Below, in pieces: positions 17,234 through 25,539 of a stretch of 64,000 nt of DNA. The notes under the pieces were generated by a model. That model ran no database searches. It was not told the origin of the DNA and saw nothing but the letters and a program-made list of their open reading frames with translations. Each line of letters opens with the position of its first letter. The first letter of the stretch is position 1. This stretch comes from an uncultured Corynebacterium sp. GTDB taxonomy: Bacteria; Actinomycetota; Actinomycetes; Mycobacteriales; Mycobacteriaceae. The stretch is taken from the NCBI GenBank assembly GCA_943908385.1, contig CALTTF010000001.1, forward strand, positions 15,716-79,715, read 5' to 3'. A program made the translations under genes and the position numbers.

Positions 17234-18128
17234 GGACGAATTTCTCGCCGAGCGCGCCACGAAGAGCATTATCGACGAGGTCGGCCCCGCCGCGGAAGTG
17301 TCCACTCTCCGCGCCGGCGACATCACTGTCTCCGAGCTCGTGCAGGCCACCAGCCCGTCGCTGTTCGCCGAGGAGCGCGTCGTGGTGGTCACCAACACCG
17401 AGCTCGCCGGAAAAGAGCCCACCGAACTCCTCCTGCAGGCCGCCGCCGACCCCGCGCCGGGCATGACGCTCGTCATCGTCCATAGCGGAAAAGGACGAAA
17501 CAAGTCGTACGTGGCTAAATTCCGCAAGGTCGCCGACGTGCATGAGGTGAATTCCCCGAATCAGCGTGAGCGGCAAAGCTGGGTCACCGCCGAATTCCGG
17601 CGGCACGGCGTCCGTCCCACGCCCGACGTGATCGGCGCGCTGCTCGAGTCGGTCGGCTCGGATCTGCGCGAGCTGGCCTCGGCGATCGAGCAGCTCGTCG
17701 CGGATACGGAAGGGGAGCTCACCGTCGCGAAGGTGCGTGCCTACTACACCGGTGTCGCGGAGGTCTCCGGCTTCGACATCGCGGACCAGGCGATCGCGGG
17801 ACGCACCGACCGCGCGTTGGCCAGCACGCGCCGGGCACTGCAGCTGGGCATCAGCCCGGTCGCGATCGCGGCGGCATTGGCGAACAAAGTCGGCGACGTG
17901 GCGAAGCTGTACGAGACCCGCGGCAACCCCGACCAGGTCGCGCGGACGGTGGGGATGCACCCGTTCGTCGCAAAGAAAACAATGCAGGTCGCGCGCAACT
18001 GGTCCGGCAGTGCCGTCAGCGAGGCGGTGATCATCGTCGCGGACCTCGATGCCACGGTGAAAGGGCAGGGCGGCGACCCCGAATTCGCCGTTGAGGACGC
18101 TGTCCGGCGCATCGCGCAGCTCGCGTGA
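17202..18128 (+). CDS. holA: DNA polymerase III delta subunit
   Basis: 308 residues. The clamp-loader delta subunit opens the beta clamp. The start INPVHLVVGEDEFLAERATK, the central SPNQRERQSWVTAEFRRHGV, and the collar-domain stretch FDIADQAIAGRTDRALASTRRALQLG are typical. The start at 17202 follows the -10 hexamer. Position after comEC and before rpsT is conserved in actinobacteria. Confidence 0.93.
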   Translation: MINPVHLVVGEDEFLAERATKSIIDEVGPAAEVSTLRAGDITVSELVQATSPSLFAEERVVVVTNTELAGKEPTELLLQAAADPAPGMTLVIVHSGKGRNKSYVAKFRKVADVHEVNSPNQRERQSWVTAEFRRHGVRPTPDVIGALLESVGSDLRELASAIEQLVADTEGELTVAKVRAYYTGVAEVSGFDIADQAIAGRTDRALASTRRALQLGISPVAIAAALANKVGDVAKLYETRGNPDQVARTVGMHPFVAKKTMQVARNWSGSAVSEAVIIVADLDATVKGQGGDPEFAVEDAVRRIAQLA

Positions 18129-18132
18129 TAAT
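18127..18132 (+). promoter_or_regulatory. -10 hexamer GATAAT upstream of ankyrin gene
   Basis: GATAAT overlaps the holA stop codon and ends 10 bases before the GTG at 18143. The message would have a leader of only about 3 bases. Confidence 0.4.
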
Positions 18133-18142
18133 GTGCGTCACC

Positions 18143-18526
18143 GTGACTGAGATTCCCGCAGACGTGCAAGAATTCGCCACCCGCCTCTTCAACATGGCGC
18201 GCGACGGCGACACCACCTTGCTGGACTACGTCGACCAAGGCGTCGCCGTGGACATGACCAACCAGGACGGCAATTCCTTCCTCATGCTCGCGTCGTACTC
18301 CGGCCACGTCGAGCTCGTCAAGGGCCTCATCGAGCGCGGCGCGGACGTGAACAAGCTCAACGACCGCGGCCAGGCACCGCTCGCGGGCGTCGTGTTCAAA
18401 AAAGAGGACGCGCTTATCGACGTCCTCCTCGCCGCCGGCGCCGACCCGACCGCCGGCACCCCCGACGCGATCTCGACGGCGAAGATGTTCGAGCGCGACG
18501 ACCTCGTGGAGAAGATGAGCAAGTGA
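18143..18526 (+). CDS. Ankyrin-repeat protein
   Basis: 127 residues from GTG 18143. Three ankyrin-like repeats are visible: LLDYVDQGVAVDMTNQDGNS, LMLASYSGHVELVKGLIERGADVNKLNDRGQ and APLAGVVFKKEDALIDVLLAAGADP. No signal peptide. Small cytoplasmic ankyrin proteins of this type usually bind another protein; the partner is unknown. Its stop overlaps the start of the exporter gene (GTGA), so the two are probably translated together. One dispersed 11-mer (18413) lies within it. Confidence 0.88.
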   Translation: MTEIPADVQEFATRLFNMARDGDTTLLDYVDQGVAVDMTNQDGNSFLMLASYSGHVELVKGLIERGADVNKLNDRGQAPLAGVVFKKEDALIDVLLAAGADPTAGTPDAISTAKMFERDDLVEKMSK

Positions 18527-19170
18527 ATCCCGCGGACCTCGCGGCGATCGTTCTGGTGAATCTGGCGGGCGCAGCCACGCCCGGCCCGGATATCGTCCTG
18601 CTCACGCGCTTTGCCACGCGGTCGCGCCGCCACGCGATCGCGGCGACTTTCGGCATCTACGTCGGCGCGTTCTTCTGGATCACGCTGACTGTCCTCGGCG
18701 CCGCCGCGCTTTTGACTGCGTTTCCGTGGCTGCTGGAGCTCATCCAGGTCGCCGGCGGCGCCTGGATCATATTCATGGGCTACACCACCGCGCGCCAAGG
18801 CTTGAAGGACCGGGAAAACCCGCCGCTGGACATGCATGACGCGGCGGAGCGCCTCGGCACCATGCGGGAGGCCTTCTTCACAGGCTTGACGACGAACCTC
18901 TCCAACCCCAAGATCGTCCTCTTCCTCGCCGCCCTCGTGGCGCCTCTGCTGCCGCCGAGCCCCACCATCGGCACTGCCGCCATCGTGATCTTCGCCCTCT
19001 GGTTCACGGCGTTCCTGCTGTTCATCGGGTTCAGCCTCGTGGTGTCCACCGAGCGGGTGCGGCGCAGGCTGTTCAGCGCGGGGCCCTACATCGACATCGG
19101 CGCCGGCGGATTCTTCATCGTCGCCGGAACCTTCCTGGTCGTCCGCGGGATTATCGGGCTGGGGTCCTAG
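18523..19170 (+). CDS. LysE/RhtB family amino-acid exporter
   Basis: 215 residues, six predicted membrane segments. The family signature NLAGAATPGPDIVLLTRFATRSRRHAIAATFGI is at the N-terminus and LTTNLSNPKIVLFLAALV in the middle. These proteins export homoserine, threonine or other amino acids. GTG start overlapping the ankyrin stop. It converges on the secreted esterase gene with a 4-base overlap. Confidence 0.9.
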   Translation: MNPADLAAIVLVNLAGAATPGPDIVLLTRFATRSRRHAIAATFGIYVGAFFWITLTVLGAAALLTAFPWLLELIQVAGGAWIIFMGYTTARQGLKDRENPPLDMHDAAERLGTMREAFFTGLTTNLSNPKIVLFLAALVAPLLPPSPTIGTAAIVIFALWFTAFLLFIGFSLVVSTERVRRRLFSAGPYIDIGAGGFFIVAGTFLVVRGIIGLGS

Positions 19171-19994
19171 CCCAGGAAGAAGCGCACCACGCGGTTGGTG
19201 GCGCCGGGGAACCAGGTGTGGCCGCCGCCTTGCACCGTGTGCAGCTCCGTGCGCGCGGCGGTGCCGTTGCGCTGCGAGAAGGTTGTGTACACGTCCGGAA
19301 CAGAGCGGTACGGGGCGCCGTGGCGGGAACCGCCGTTGTAGTGGACGGTGTCGTCGTTGTCCGCGTGCATGATGAGCGTGTTCACCTTGCCCGGAGCGCA
19401 GTTGGTCACGGTGGGGTTGTAGTACGCTCCGGAAACACTCGCGACACCGGCGACCAGGTCCGGCGCGTGGCAGCCCAGCGCGAGCGCGAAGCCGCCGCCG
19501 TTGGACAGGCCCGCCGCGTAGACGCGCTTTTTGTCGATCTTGTGCATCGCGCCGAGATTGGCCACCACCGCACGGATGAAGCGGATATCCGACTTCATCG
19601 ATGTGCGCGCGTACGGGGCGCCGCCCCACGCATTGTCCATGCCCTGCGGGTACACCACGATGGCGCGGTCGCCGGCGGCGCGCTCGAGCTGCTCGTACGA
19701 GCGGGTGCGGCCGGCATTGTGCTGCCACCCGCCGAAACCGATGATGACGGGATACGCCTTGAACGGGTTGTAGTTGCGCGGCAGCACCACCGTGTACGGG
19801 CGGACCATGCCGTCGACGCTGACCACACGGAAACCGAAGCCGGACTGCAGCAGCGACGTTCCCACACCTGCGGCCTGGCTCGAACCACTCGAATGGGAAG
19901 ACAGGGACGACGTCTGCGCCTGCGCGGGTGCGGGTGCGGCGAAAAGCAGCGCGGCGGTGAATGCGGCGCACACACCGCGGCGGAGGTTTTTCAT
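19167..19994 (-). CDS. Secreted polyhydroxybutyrate-depolymerase-like esterase (LpqC type)
   Basis: 275 residues from ATG 19994. A signal peptide (KNLRRGVCAAFTAALLFAAPAPAQAQ) is followed by a Ser/Gly spacer. The alpha/beta-hydrolase core shows the oxyanion stretch VIIGFGGWQHNAG, the nucleophile motif AAGLSNGGGFALALGC, and the catalytic His in HTVQGGGHTWFPG near the C-terminus. The family includes PHB depolymerases, feruloyl esterases and mycobacterial LpqC. An upstream in-frame start at 20030 is less likely, because it would add 12 residues ahead of the signal peptide. Confidence 0.85.
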   Translation of the reverse strand: MKNLRRGVCAAFTAALLFAAPAPAQAQTSSLSSHSSGSSQAAGVGTSLLQSGFGFRVVSVDGMVRPYTVVLPRNYNPFKAYPVIIGFGGWQHNAGRTRSYEQLERAAGDRAIVVYPQGMDNAWGGAPYARTSMKSDIRFIRAVVANLGAMHKIDKKRVYAAGLSNGGGFALALGCHAPDLVAGVASVSGAYYNPTVTNCAPGKVNTLIMHADNDDTVHYNGGSRHGAPYRSVPDVYTTFSQRNGTAARTELHTVQGGGHTWFPGATNRVVRFFLG

Positions 19995-20001
19995 GAGGGG
20001 A

Positions 20002-20007
20002 ATATTA
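20002..20007 (-). promoter_or_regulatory. -10 hexamer TAATAT for leaderless esterase gene
   Basis: On the minus strand TAATAT ends 7 bases before the ATG at 19994, with no ribosome site. Confidence 0.5.
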
Positions 20008-20046
20008 CGGCGCACAACCGTCCGTGTCATATCAGCTCCGGGAACG

Positions 20047-20077
20047 AAAAAATCCGCCCACCGGCACGGTGAGCGGA
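20047..20077 (-). terminator. Rho-independent terminator of rpsT
   Basis: On the minus strand a 10-base stem, TCCGCTCACC / GGTGGGCGGA (one G-T pair), with a 5-base loop is followed at once by six T residues. It lies 22 bases after the rpsT stop and is the clearest terminator in the window. Confidence 0.88.
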
Positions 20078-20098
20078 GCCTTTCGACAGGCTAAGAAT

Positions 20099-20362
20099 TT
20101 AGCCGAGCTTGTTCAGGGCGCGAGCCATGTTGGACTTCTTGTTCGCCGCGTTGTTGCGGTGGAAGACGCCCTTGGTCACAGCCTTGTCCAGCTTGCGGGA
20201 AGCGACGCGGAGCTGTGCCTCAGCTGCGGTCTTGTCGCCGCCTTCGACAGCCTCGTTGAACTTGCGGATCTCGGTGCGGACAGCGGAGCGGATGCTCTTG
20301 TTGCGGACGCGGCGCTTCTCGTTGGTGAGGACGCGCTTCTTCTGCTGCTTGATATTTGCCAT
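20099..20362 (-). CDS. rpsT: 30S ribosomal protein S20
   Basis: 87 residues, normal length: MANIKQQKKRVLTNEKRRVRNKSIRSAVRT at the start and LHRNNAANKKSNMARALNKL-type C-terminus (here FHRNNAANKKSNMARA). Binds 16S rRNA early in assembly. Ribosome site AAGAGGT 6 bases before the ATG. It is a single-gene unit: its own promoter lies about 130 bases upstream and a strong terminator follows. Confidence 0.97.
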   Translation of the reverse strand: MANIKQQKKRVLTNEKRRVRNKSIRSAVRTEIRKFNEAVEGGDKTAAEAQLRVASRKLDKAVTKGVFHRNNAANKKSNMARALNKLG

Positions 20363-20526
20363 GATGTACCTCTTGAAAGTCGTGAAGGTTGAAAATGAAC
20401 GTGCATCCGGAACGTGAAGCGCCGCAATTTGTCACAGACCGCGAACCCAAGGTCCTGCCCGCGGTACGCGGCGCGCCGAATAACGTTTAGAGCCTAGCAA
20501 TCACTGGGTGTCAGCCCAAAATCGCG
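20363..20526 (-). promoter_or_regulatory. rpsT promoter and long 5' leader
   Basis: Reading leftward, TAGGCT (20496-20491) is a good -10, preceded by TTGC as an extended element. The predicted 5' leader is about 120 bases, GC-rich in its first third. S20 genes in other bacteria are autoregulated through their leader; whether this one is cannot be told from sequence. Confidence 0.45.
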
Positions 20527-21021
20527 TCACGCCCAGTCGAAGTGCTTGCGCAGGTGGTCGGCGATGTGCTCGAAACGGCGCGCTGGGAAAAGCGCCCCGC
20601 GGCGGCGCAGGTCCGTCTCGGGGACGTAGAGGGTCTTGTCCATGCGCACCCAGCACGGTTCGCCGGTGGGCTTCCATTCGCCGGAGCCGATCGCCACCCA
20701 ATCAGAATCGTCCGCGTGGTCTTCGTTTGCGGAGATGAGCAGGCCCAGAACTTCGTGGCGGTCGCGCCCCACCACGAGCATGGAGCGTTCCTTCAGGGGA
20801 GTGGTGGGAACGTTGAACCACACCACTTCGCCGGGCTCGGCCTGGCCGTCCATGTCTGGGGCGTAGAAGATGCTGCGGGAAATCTCCCGGGTCGGGATGA
20901 CGCGGGCGCGGGCGGCGCGGCGGCGTACCCGGGTGGGGGAGTTGCCCATGCGCTCGTTGAGGATCTTCAGGCCTTGATCCAGCGCGGTCGGCTTGTCGGC
21001 AAGGCGCCGCAGGAACTTCAT
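20527..21021 (-). CDS. PemK/MazF-like toxin-fold protein
   Basis: 164 residues. The N-terminal third is basic (GNSPTRVRRRAARARVIPTREIS); the rest fits the PemK/MazF barrel: SIFYAPDMDGQAEPGEVVWFNVP, then KERSMLVVGRDRHEVLGLLISA. Such proteins can be mRNA interferases, but this longer actinobacterial form has no antitoxin gene beside it, so a housekeeping role is as likely. ATG 21021 is chosen over TTG 21030 because a TAAGCT hexamer lies 8 bases before it. The gene is divergent from nothing; it shares the strand with rpsT and the membrane-protein gene upstream. Confidence 0.75.
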   Translation of the reverse strand: MKFLRRLADKPTALDQGLKILNERMGNSPTRVRRRAARARVIPTREISRSIFYAPDMDGQAEPGEVVWFNVPTTPLKERSMLVVGRDRHEVLGLLISANEDHADDSDWVAIGSGEWKPTGEPCWVRMDKTLYVPETDLRRRGALFPARRFEHIADHLRKHFDWA

Positions 21022-21029
21022 GGTTTTCA

Positions 21030-21035
21030 AGCTTA
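21030..21035 (-). promoter_or_regulatory. -10 hexamer TAAGCT for the PemK-like gene
   Basis: TAAGCT on the minus strand ends 8 bases before ATG 21021; no ribosome site follows, so the message is probably leaderless. Confidence 0.45.
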
Positions 21036-21064
21036 GTGGGTGCTACGCAGCGTCGACAAGCAAA

Positions 21065-21760
21065 CTACAGGTCAAGGCGCTCGATGTTGGACCGTAAATT
21101 CTCGAGCGCTTTGGGCTGATCCGTGTTCCGCGCGAGACGCGTCTGGGCGAGCGCATGCTGGGTGAGGTCGCGCCAGTGGTCGGCGCTGAGCGGCAAACCG
21201 TTGGCCTGGCAGTAGTTGTAGAGGCCCAAACATTGGTCGAGCACGTCGTTCTCCTCGGCCGTCATGGTGAGGCGGTCCACGATGAACACCGGCAACACCG
21301 CCGCCGGCTCGCCCCCGAATTTCTGGGCCAGGCGCTGCTGCGGCGGAAGCTGTCGCTTCTGCGCCGAGCTGTAAATCATCTGCTGGCCAACAGCAACGAG
21401 CCCGAAAATGACCGCCGCCGCGGCGAAACCGACACCCGTGGCGATGACCCCGGCGCCCGACATGGCAATGCCGATCGGCGTGATGACCATCGCGAGAACC
21501 ATGCAGATCGCCGCCAGCATGAAACGGCTCGTGGCCACGACCGACCGCTTCCGCTCCGGGGTAGGGGGAGCGACGGGCTCGATGAACCGGATGAACTCGT
21601 CGTATGTGCGGAACGTGTGCGCATTCGTCCCGTCCATCAACTGGTTCAGGTTTTGCGGCAGCACGAAGCGGCTGAAATCCTTCGGGAACAGCTCGGCGGA
21701 CGCATTCCACTCGCGGCGCATCGGTTGCCCGCCGAGCCAAGGGCCAATATTTTCGCTCAC
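21065..21760 (-). CDS. Membrane protein of unknown function with two membrane segments
   Basis: 231 residues from GTG 21760, which has the good ribosome site GAAAGGAG. An N-terminal soluble part (ENIGPWLGGQPMRREWNASAELFPKDFSRFVLPQ) is followed by two adjacent hydrophobic segments (FMLAAICMVLAMVITPIGIA and VIATGVGFAAAAVIFGLVAV), then a soluble C-terminal domain of about 110 residues containing PVFIVDRLTMTAEENDVLDQ. Both ends are predicted cytoplasmic. I do not recognise the family. It is divergent from lepA with about 100 bases between them. Confidence 0.7.
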   Translation of the reverse strand: MSENIGPWLGGQPMRREWNASAELFPKDFSRFVLPQNLNQLMDGTNAHTFRTYDEFIRFIEPVAPPTPERKRSVVATSRFMLAAICMVLAMVITPIGIAMSGAGVIATGVGFAAAAVIFGLVAVGQQMIYSSAQKRQLPPQQRLAQKFGGEPAAVLPVFIVDRLTMTAEENDVLDQCLGLYNYCQANGLPLSADHWRDLTQHALAQTRLARNTDQPKALENLRSNIERLDL

Positions 21761-21863
21761 CGTGGACTCCTTTCTGCTTGGCCACTCTAGCGCGTGACGG
21801 CGATTGCCCTTGGGCGACGAGCTCACGGTATGGTGACCTTAGTTTTTTGAGGAGGGATGGCCG

Positions 21864-23714
21864 ATGGCGAAGGCAAACACGAATTTCGCGTTGACGACGT
21901 TCACTGACCCGGCGCAGATCCGGAATTTCTGCATTATCGCGCATATCGACCACGGAAAATCCACCCTCGCGGACCGGATCCTCCAGCTGTCCAACGTGGT
22001 CGAGGCGCGCGAGATGCGCGACCAGTACCTGGACAACATGGACATCGAGCGTGAGCGCGGCATCACTATCAAGGCGCAGAACGTGCGCCTGCCGTGGACG
22101 ACGGCGGACGGCACGCAGACCATTCTGCAGATGATCGACACCCCGGGCCACGTCGATTTCTCGTACGAGGTGTCGCGTTCGCTCGACGCGTGCGAAGGCG
22201 CAATTTTGCTTGTCGACGCAGCGCAGGGCATCGAGGCTCAGACCCTCGCCAACCTGTACATGGCGATGGAGAACGACCTCGAGATCATCCCGGTGCTGAA
22301 CAAGATCGACCTGCCCGCCGCCGATCCCGAGAAGTACGCCGCCGAGATCGCCCACATCATCGGCTGTGAACCGGAGGAGGTCCTGCGCGTGTCCGGCAAG
22401 ACCGGAGAAGGAGTCGCGGAACTTCTGGACAAAGTCGTCGAGCTCGTCCCGCCGCCAACACCTCTCGCCGCTGAAGGCGCCGATGCCCCGGCCCGCGCGC
22501 TCGTCTTCGACTCCGTCTACGACACCTTCCGCGGCGTGGTCACCTACATCCGCATGATCGACGGAAAGCTCGAGGCGGGCCAGAAGGTGACCATGATGAA
22601 CACCGGCGTCACCCACGACATCCTCGAGATCGGCATTGTCTCCCCGACGATGCAGAAGGCGAAAGGGTTGGGCCCCGGCGAGGTCGGCTACCTCATCACC
22701 GGCGTGAAAGACGTCCGCGAAACCCGTGTCGGCGACACCGTCACCTGGGCGAATAAGGGCGCCGACGAGCCCCTCGAAGGCTTCGAGGACGTCAAGCCGA
22801 TGGTCTATTCGGGCTTGTTCCCCGTGTCCCAGGAAGACTTCCCGACGTTGCGCGAGAGTTTGGAAAAGCTTCAGCTTAACGACGCCTCCCTCACCTGGGA
22901 GCCCGAGACCTCCGTCGCCTTGGGCTTCGGTTTCCGCTGCGGTTTCTTGGGTCTGCTCCACATGGAGATCACCCGCGACCGCTTGGAGCGCGAATTCGAC
23001 CTCGACCTGATTTCGACCGCGCCGTCCGTCACCTACCGCGTCGTCGCTGAAGACGGAACCGAATCTTTGGTGCACAACCCGTCCGACTGGCCGGGCGGAA
23101 AGCTCCAGGAAGTCTTCGAGCCGATCGTCAATATGACGCTGATCGTCCCTCAGGAATTCGTGGGCACCACGATGGAGCTGTGCCAGTCCAAGCGCGGCCA
23201 GATGAAGAATATGGAGTACCTCTCCGAGGAGCGCGTCGAACTGCGCTACATCATGCCGCTCGGCGAGATCATCTTCGACTTCTTCGACATGCTCAAGTCC
23301 CGCACCAAGGGATATGCCTCCCTCAACTACGAGGAGGCCGGCGAACAGCCAGCCGACCTGGTCAAGGTCGACATCCTTCTGCAGGGTGAGCCCGTCGACG
23401 CCTTCTCCGCCATCGTCCACCGCGATTCCGCGCAGTGGTACGGCAACAAGATGACCAAGAAGCTCAAGGAACTCATCCCGCGCCAGCAGTTCGAAGTTCC
23501 CGTTCAGGCGGCGATCGGATCCAAGATCATTGCGCGCGAAAACATCCGCGCACTGCGTAAGGACGTCCTGTCGAAGTGCTACGGCGGCGATATTTCCCGT
23601 AAGCGCAAGCTCCTGGAGAAGCAGAAGGCCGGTAAGAAGCGCATGAAGTCCATCGGCTCCGTCACGGTGCCGCAGGAGGCATTCGTCGCGGCGCTGTCCA
23701 CCGACGAGGAATAA
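21864..23714 (+). CDS. lepA: Translation elongation factor 4 (LepA)
   Basis: 616 residues. GTPase domain with [15 protein letters not shown] (about 24-38), [10 protein letters not shown] switch, DTPGHVDF and LNKIDLP; then domain 2, EF-G-like domains III and V, and the LepA-specific C-terminal domain with [14 protein letters not shown] and [27 protein letters not shown]4 remodels ribosomes during initiation and stalled elongation. Ribosome site GAGGAGGG precedes ATG 21864 by 7-8 bases; the ATG at 21857 lies too close to it. Confidence 0.97.
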   Translation: MAKANTNFALTTFTDPAQIRNFCIIAHIDHGKSTLADRILQLSNVVEAREMRDQYLDNMDIERERGITIKAQNVRLPWTTADGTQTILQMIDTPGHVDFSYEVSRSLDACEGAILLVDAAQGIEAQTLANLYMAMENDLEIIPVLNKIDLPAADPEKYAAEIAHIIGCEPEEVLRVSGKTGEGVAELLDKVVELVPPPTPLAAEGADAPARALVFDSVYDTFRGVVTYIRMIDGKLEAGQKVTMMNTGVTHDILEIGIVSPTMQKAKGLGPGEVGYLITGVKDVRETRVGDTVTWANKGADEPLEGFEDVKPMVYSGLFPVSQEDFPTLRESLEKLQLNDASLTWEPETSVALGFGFRCGFLGLLHMEITRDRLEREFDLDLISTAPSVTYRVVAEDGTESLVHNPSDWPGGKLQEVFEPIVNMTLIVPQEFVGTTMELCQSKRGQMKNMEYLSEERVELRYIMPLGEIIFDFFDMLKSRTKGYASLNYEEAGEQPADLVKVDILLQGEPVDAFSAIVHRDSAQWYGNKMTKKLKELIPRQQFEVPVQAAIGSKIIARENIRALRKDVLSKCYGGDISRKRKLLEKQKAGKKRMKSIGSVTVPQEAFVAALSTDEE

Positions 23715-24259
23715 TGATCCGGGTCTTCGCGGCGCTCTTCCCCTCCGACGAGGCGAAAGAACACCTCGTCACGGCGCTGCGCCCGATCCGCGATTTCTCA
23801 CGTCAGGAGATCCGCTGGACCGACCCGGATAATTGGCATCTCACCCTCGCCTTTTACGGCGACCAGCCGAATGATGCCTCTGCGATCCGCGCTCACCTCG
23901 CACAGATCTCCGCGTTCCACCCGCCGCTGAACCTGCACCTCACCGGCGCCGGCGCCTTTGAGAACCGCACCTTATGGACCGGAGTCGGCGGCGACACGGA
24001 TAACTTGAAGACCCTCATGGCGGAAAGTGCCGACCCAATCCAGGACGTCCGCCCCCGCCAGCGCGCCCACCTCACCATCGGCCGCAGCAGTCGCCGCTCC
24101 CGCGACCCGTACGCGATCCCCGATATTGTCCGCGCCCTGTCCGTCTACCGCGGCCCCGACTTCACCGCCGACGAGATCTGTCTCGTCCAATCCCACCTCG
24201 GCGAAGGCCGCGGCGGCGGCTCCCGCTACGAGATCCTCGAAGGATTCGAACTCCGATAG
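23714..24259 (+). CDS. thpR: RNA 2',3'-cyclic phosphodiesterase (2H phosphoesterase)
   Basis: 181 residues. The two catalytic HxTx motifs are HLTLAF (about residue 39) and HLTIGR (about residue 119), separated as in ThpR/LigT. The start [15 protein letters not shown] is family-typical. These enzymes open 2',3'-cyclic phosphate ends of RNA. ATG overlaps the lepA stop (TAATG), so it is translationally coupled to lepA. Confidence 0.9.
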   Translation: MIRVFAALFPSDEAKEHLVTALRPIRDFSRQEIRWTDPDNWHLTLAFYGDQPNDASAIRAHLAQISAFHPPLNLHLTGAGAFENRTLWTGVGGDTDNLKTLMAESADPIQDVRPRQRAHLTIGRSSRRSRDPYAIPDIVRALSVYRGPDFTADEICLVQSHLGEGRGGGSRYEILEGFELR

Positions 24260-24261
24260 TG

Positions 24262-24328
24262 TGCAAGTTTTTCAGGTATACCTTGAAAACTTTCCACTCG
24301 TGCAAGTTTTTCAGGTATACCTGAAAAA
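24262..24328. promoter_or_regulatory. Tandem palindromic operator-like repeats ahead of the AAA ATPase gene
   Basis: Two near-identical copies, 39 bases apart, of a 22-base direct repeat beginning TGCAAGTTTTTCAGG (24262 and 24301). The second copy is part of a perfect 22-base palindrome (24307-24328; half-site TTTTTCAGGTA) that ends one base before the ATG. In the first copy one inserted T breaks the palindrome and creates a possible -10, TACCTT (24279-24284). The layout suggests an operator at which a dimeric regulator could block both transcription and ribosome access. Confidence 0.7.
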
Positions 24329-24329
24329 T

Positions 24330-25520
24330 ATGAGAGCTTTTCCGCGCGACAACTATCTCGACTTCCTGCGCCGCGTCATCGACCGCGATCTCGTGCGCAT
24401 CATTACCGGGGTGCGCCGATGCGGAAAGAGCACCCTGCTTGAGCTCTACCGAGAAGACCTCGTTCGCGGGGGAGTGGACCCCCAAGAGATTCTCACCATC
24501 AATTTCGAAGACGCCGCGAACGACAAACTGCGGAAACCAGAGAATTTTCTCGGCTATGTGCTCGAACAGCACGAGTCACAGGGAGTGCAGTACCTTCACG
24601 TCGACGAAGTCCAAGAATTGGACGATTGGTCCCGGGTGATCAACTCTCTGCGCGTGAATCCCGGCATGGAAATCTGCGTCACCGGGTCGAATGCCACCAT
24701 GTTTTCAGGGGAGTCACTGACTTATCTCGCCGGCCGCTATATCGAGCTCCACATGCTGCCGCTCTCCCTCGCGGAATTCCGCAGGTTCAGGAAAGACACT
24801 GAGAGCATCGAAAAGTCGTACCGCGAATGGATGCGAATCGGCGGTTTTCCAGCGGCAGTTCTCGCTTGGGATCCGGACATCACGGACCAGATCAATTCGG
24901 GCCTTTTCGACTCAATTTTCACCCGTGACATCGCTACCCGCGGCCAAATCCGCGACACAGAAGTCTTCCTCCGCGTCGCACGATTCATTTTCGACAACAC
25001 AGGGTCGCCGCTGTCGACGAACCGGATCAGCAACCACTTGAAGAGCCAGGGCTATTCGTCCTCTCCCGAATCCGTCGACCGCTACCTCGCGTTGATGGAG
25101 GACGCGCACCTCATCTACCGCTGCCCCCGGTTCGACACGCAGGGAAAACAATGGTTGAAGACTAATGGAAAATACTATTTCGTCGACCCTGGTTTGCGCA
25201 CCGCTCTGCTCGGGTCGAGGGACGTCAACCGCGGCCATGATCTGGAAAACATGGTCTATCTCGAACTGCGCCGGCGCCACTACAAGGTCGCGACGGGGCA
25301 TCTGCGAAACGCGGAAATCGACTTCGTGGCCACGCGTGGAAATGACACCAAGAATATCCAGGTCGCATTCTCGACCGAAGATGATTCCACCCTCCAGCGA
25401 GAACTGCGGCCCTTGAACGGATCCGGCTACCTCATCACCGCTGACCGTATTCCGCCGAACACAGGCAACGTCAGATGGATAGACGCTTTCGAGTTTCTCG
25501 ATGGGAAAGCTTTGGATTGA
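24330..25520 (+). CDS. AAA-family ATPase with DUF4143 C-terminal domain
   Basis: 396 residues from ATG 24330. Walker A GVRRCGKST at about residues 28-36, Walker B-like YLHVDEVQEL near 90, and sensor TGSNATM near 118; then the DUF4143 domain with IGGFPAAVLA, IFTRDIATRG, NHLKSQGYSSSPESVDRYLALMEDAHLIYRC and a nuclease-like end (GHDLENMVYLELRRR, NAEIDFVA). The E...ID..V pattern resembles PD-(D/E)XK enzymes. The family is common, patchy in distribution and poorly understood. Codon use is less GC-rich than in neighbours and two palindromic repeats precede it, both consistent with acquisition. Confidence 0.85.
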   Translation: MRAFPRDNYLDFLRRVIDRDLVRIITGVRRCGKSTLLELYREDLVRGGVDPQEILTINFEDAANDKLRKPENFLGYVLEQHESQGVQYLHVDEVQELDDWSRVINSLRVNPGMEICVTGSNATMFSGESLTYLAGRYIELHMLPLSLAEFRRFRKDTESIEKSYREWMRIGGFPAAVLAWDPDITDQINSGLFDSIFTRDIATRGQIRDTEVFLRVARFIFDNTGSPLSTNRISNHLKSQGYSSSPESVDRYLALMEDAHLIYRCPRFDTQGKQWLKTNGKYYFVDPGLRTALLGSRDVNRGHDLENMVYLELRRRHYKVATGHLRNAEIDFVATRGNDTKNIQVAFSTEDDSTLQRELRPLNGSGYLITADRIPPNTGNVRWIDAFEFLDGKALD

Positions 25521-25527
25521 TCCCGCC

Positions 25528-25533
25528 TATACT
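25528..25533 (+). promoter_or_regulatory. -10 hexamer TATACT for leaderless peptidase gene
   Basis: TATACT ends 6 bases before GTG 25540. It decides the start over the in-frame ATG at 25501, which would overlap the upstream gene by 20 bases. Confidence 0.6.
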
Positions 25534-25539
25534 CAAAGC

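Noticed and set aside
21072..23420. Open frame of 782 codons on the minus strand, opposite lepA
   Set aside because: It is the antisense shadow of lepA in a GC-rich genome. The product has low complexity and no family motif, while lepA is complete on the other strand.
24027..24329. N-terminal extension of the DUF4143 ATPase into thpR
   Set aside because: It is an out-of-frame reading of thpR and would translate across the palindromic operator region.
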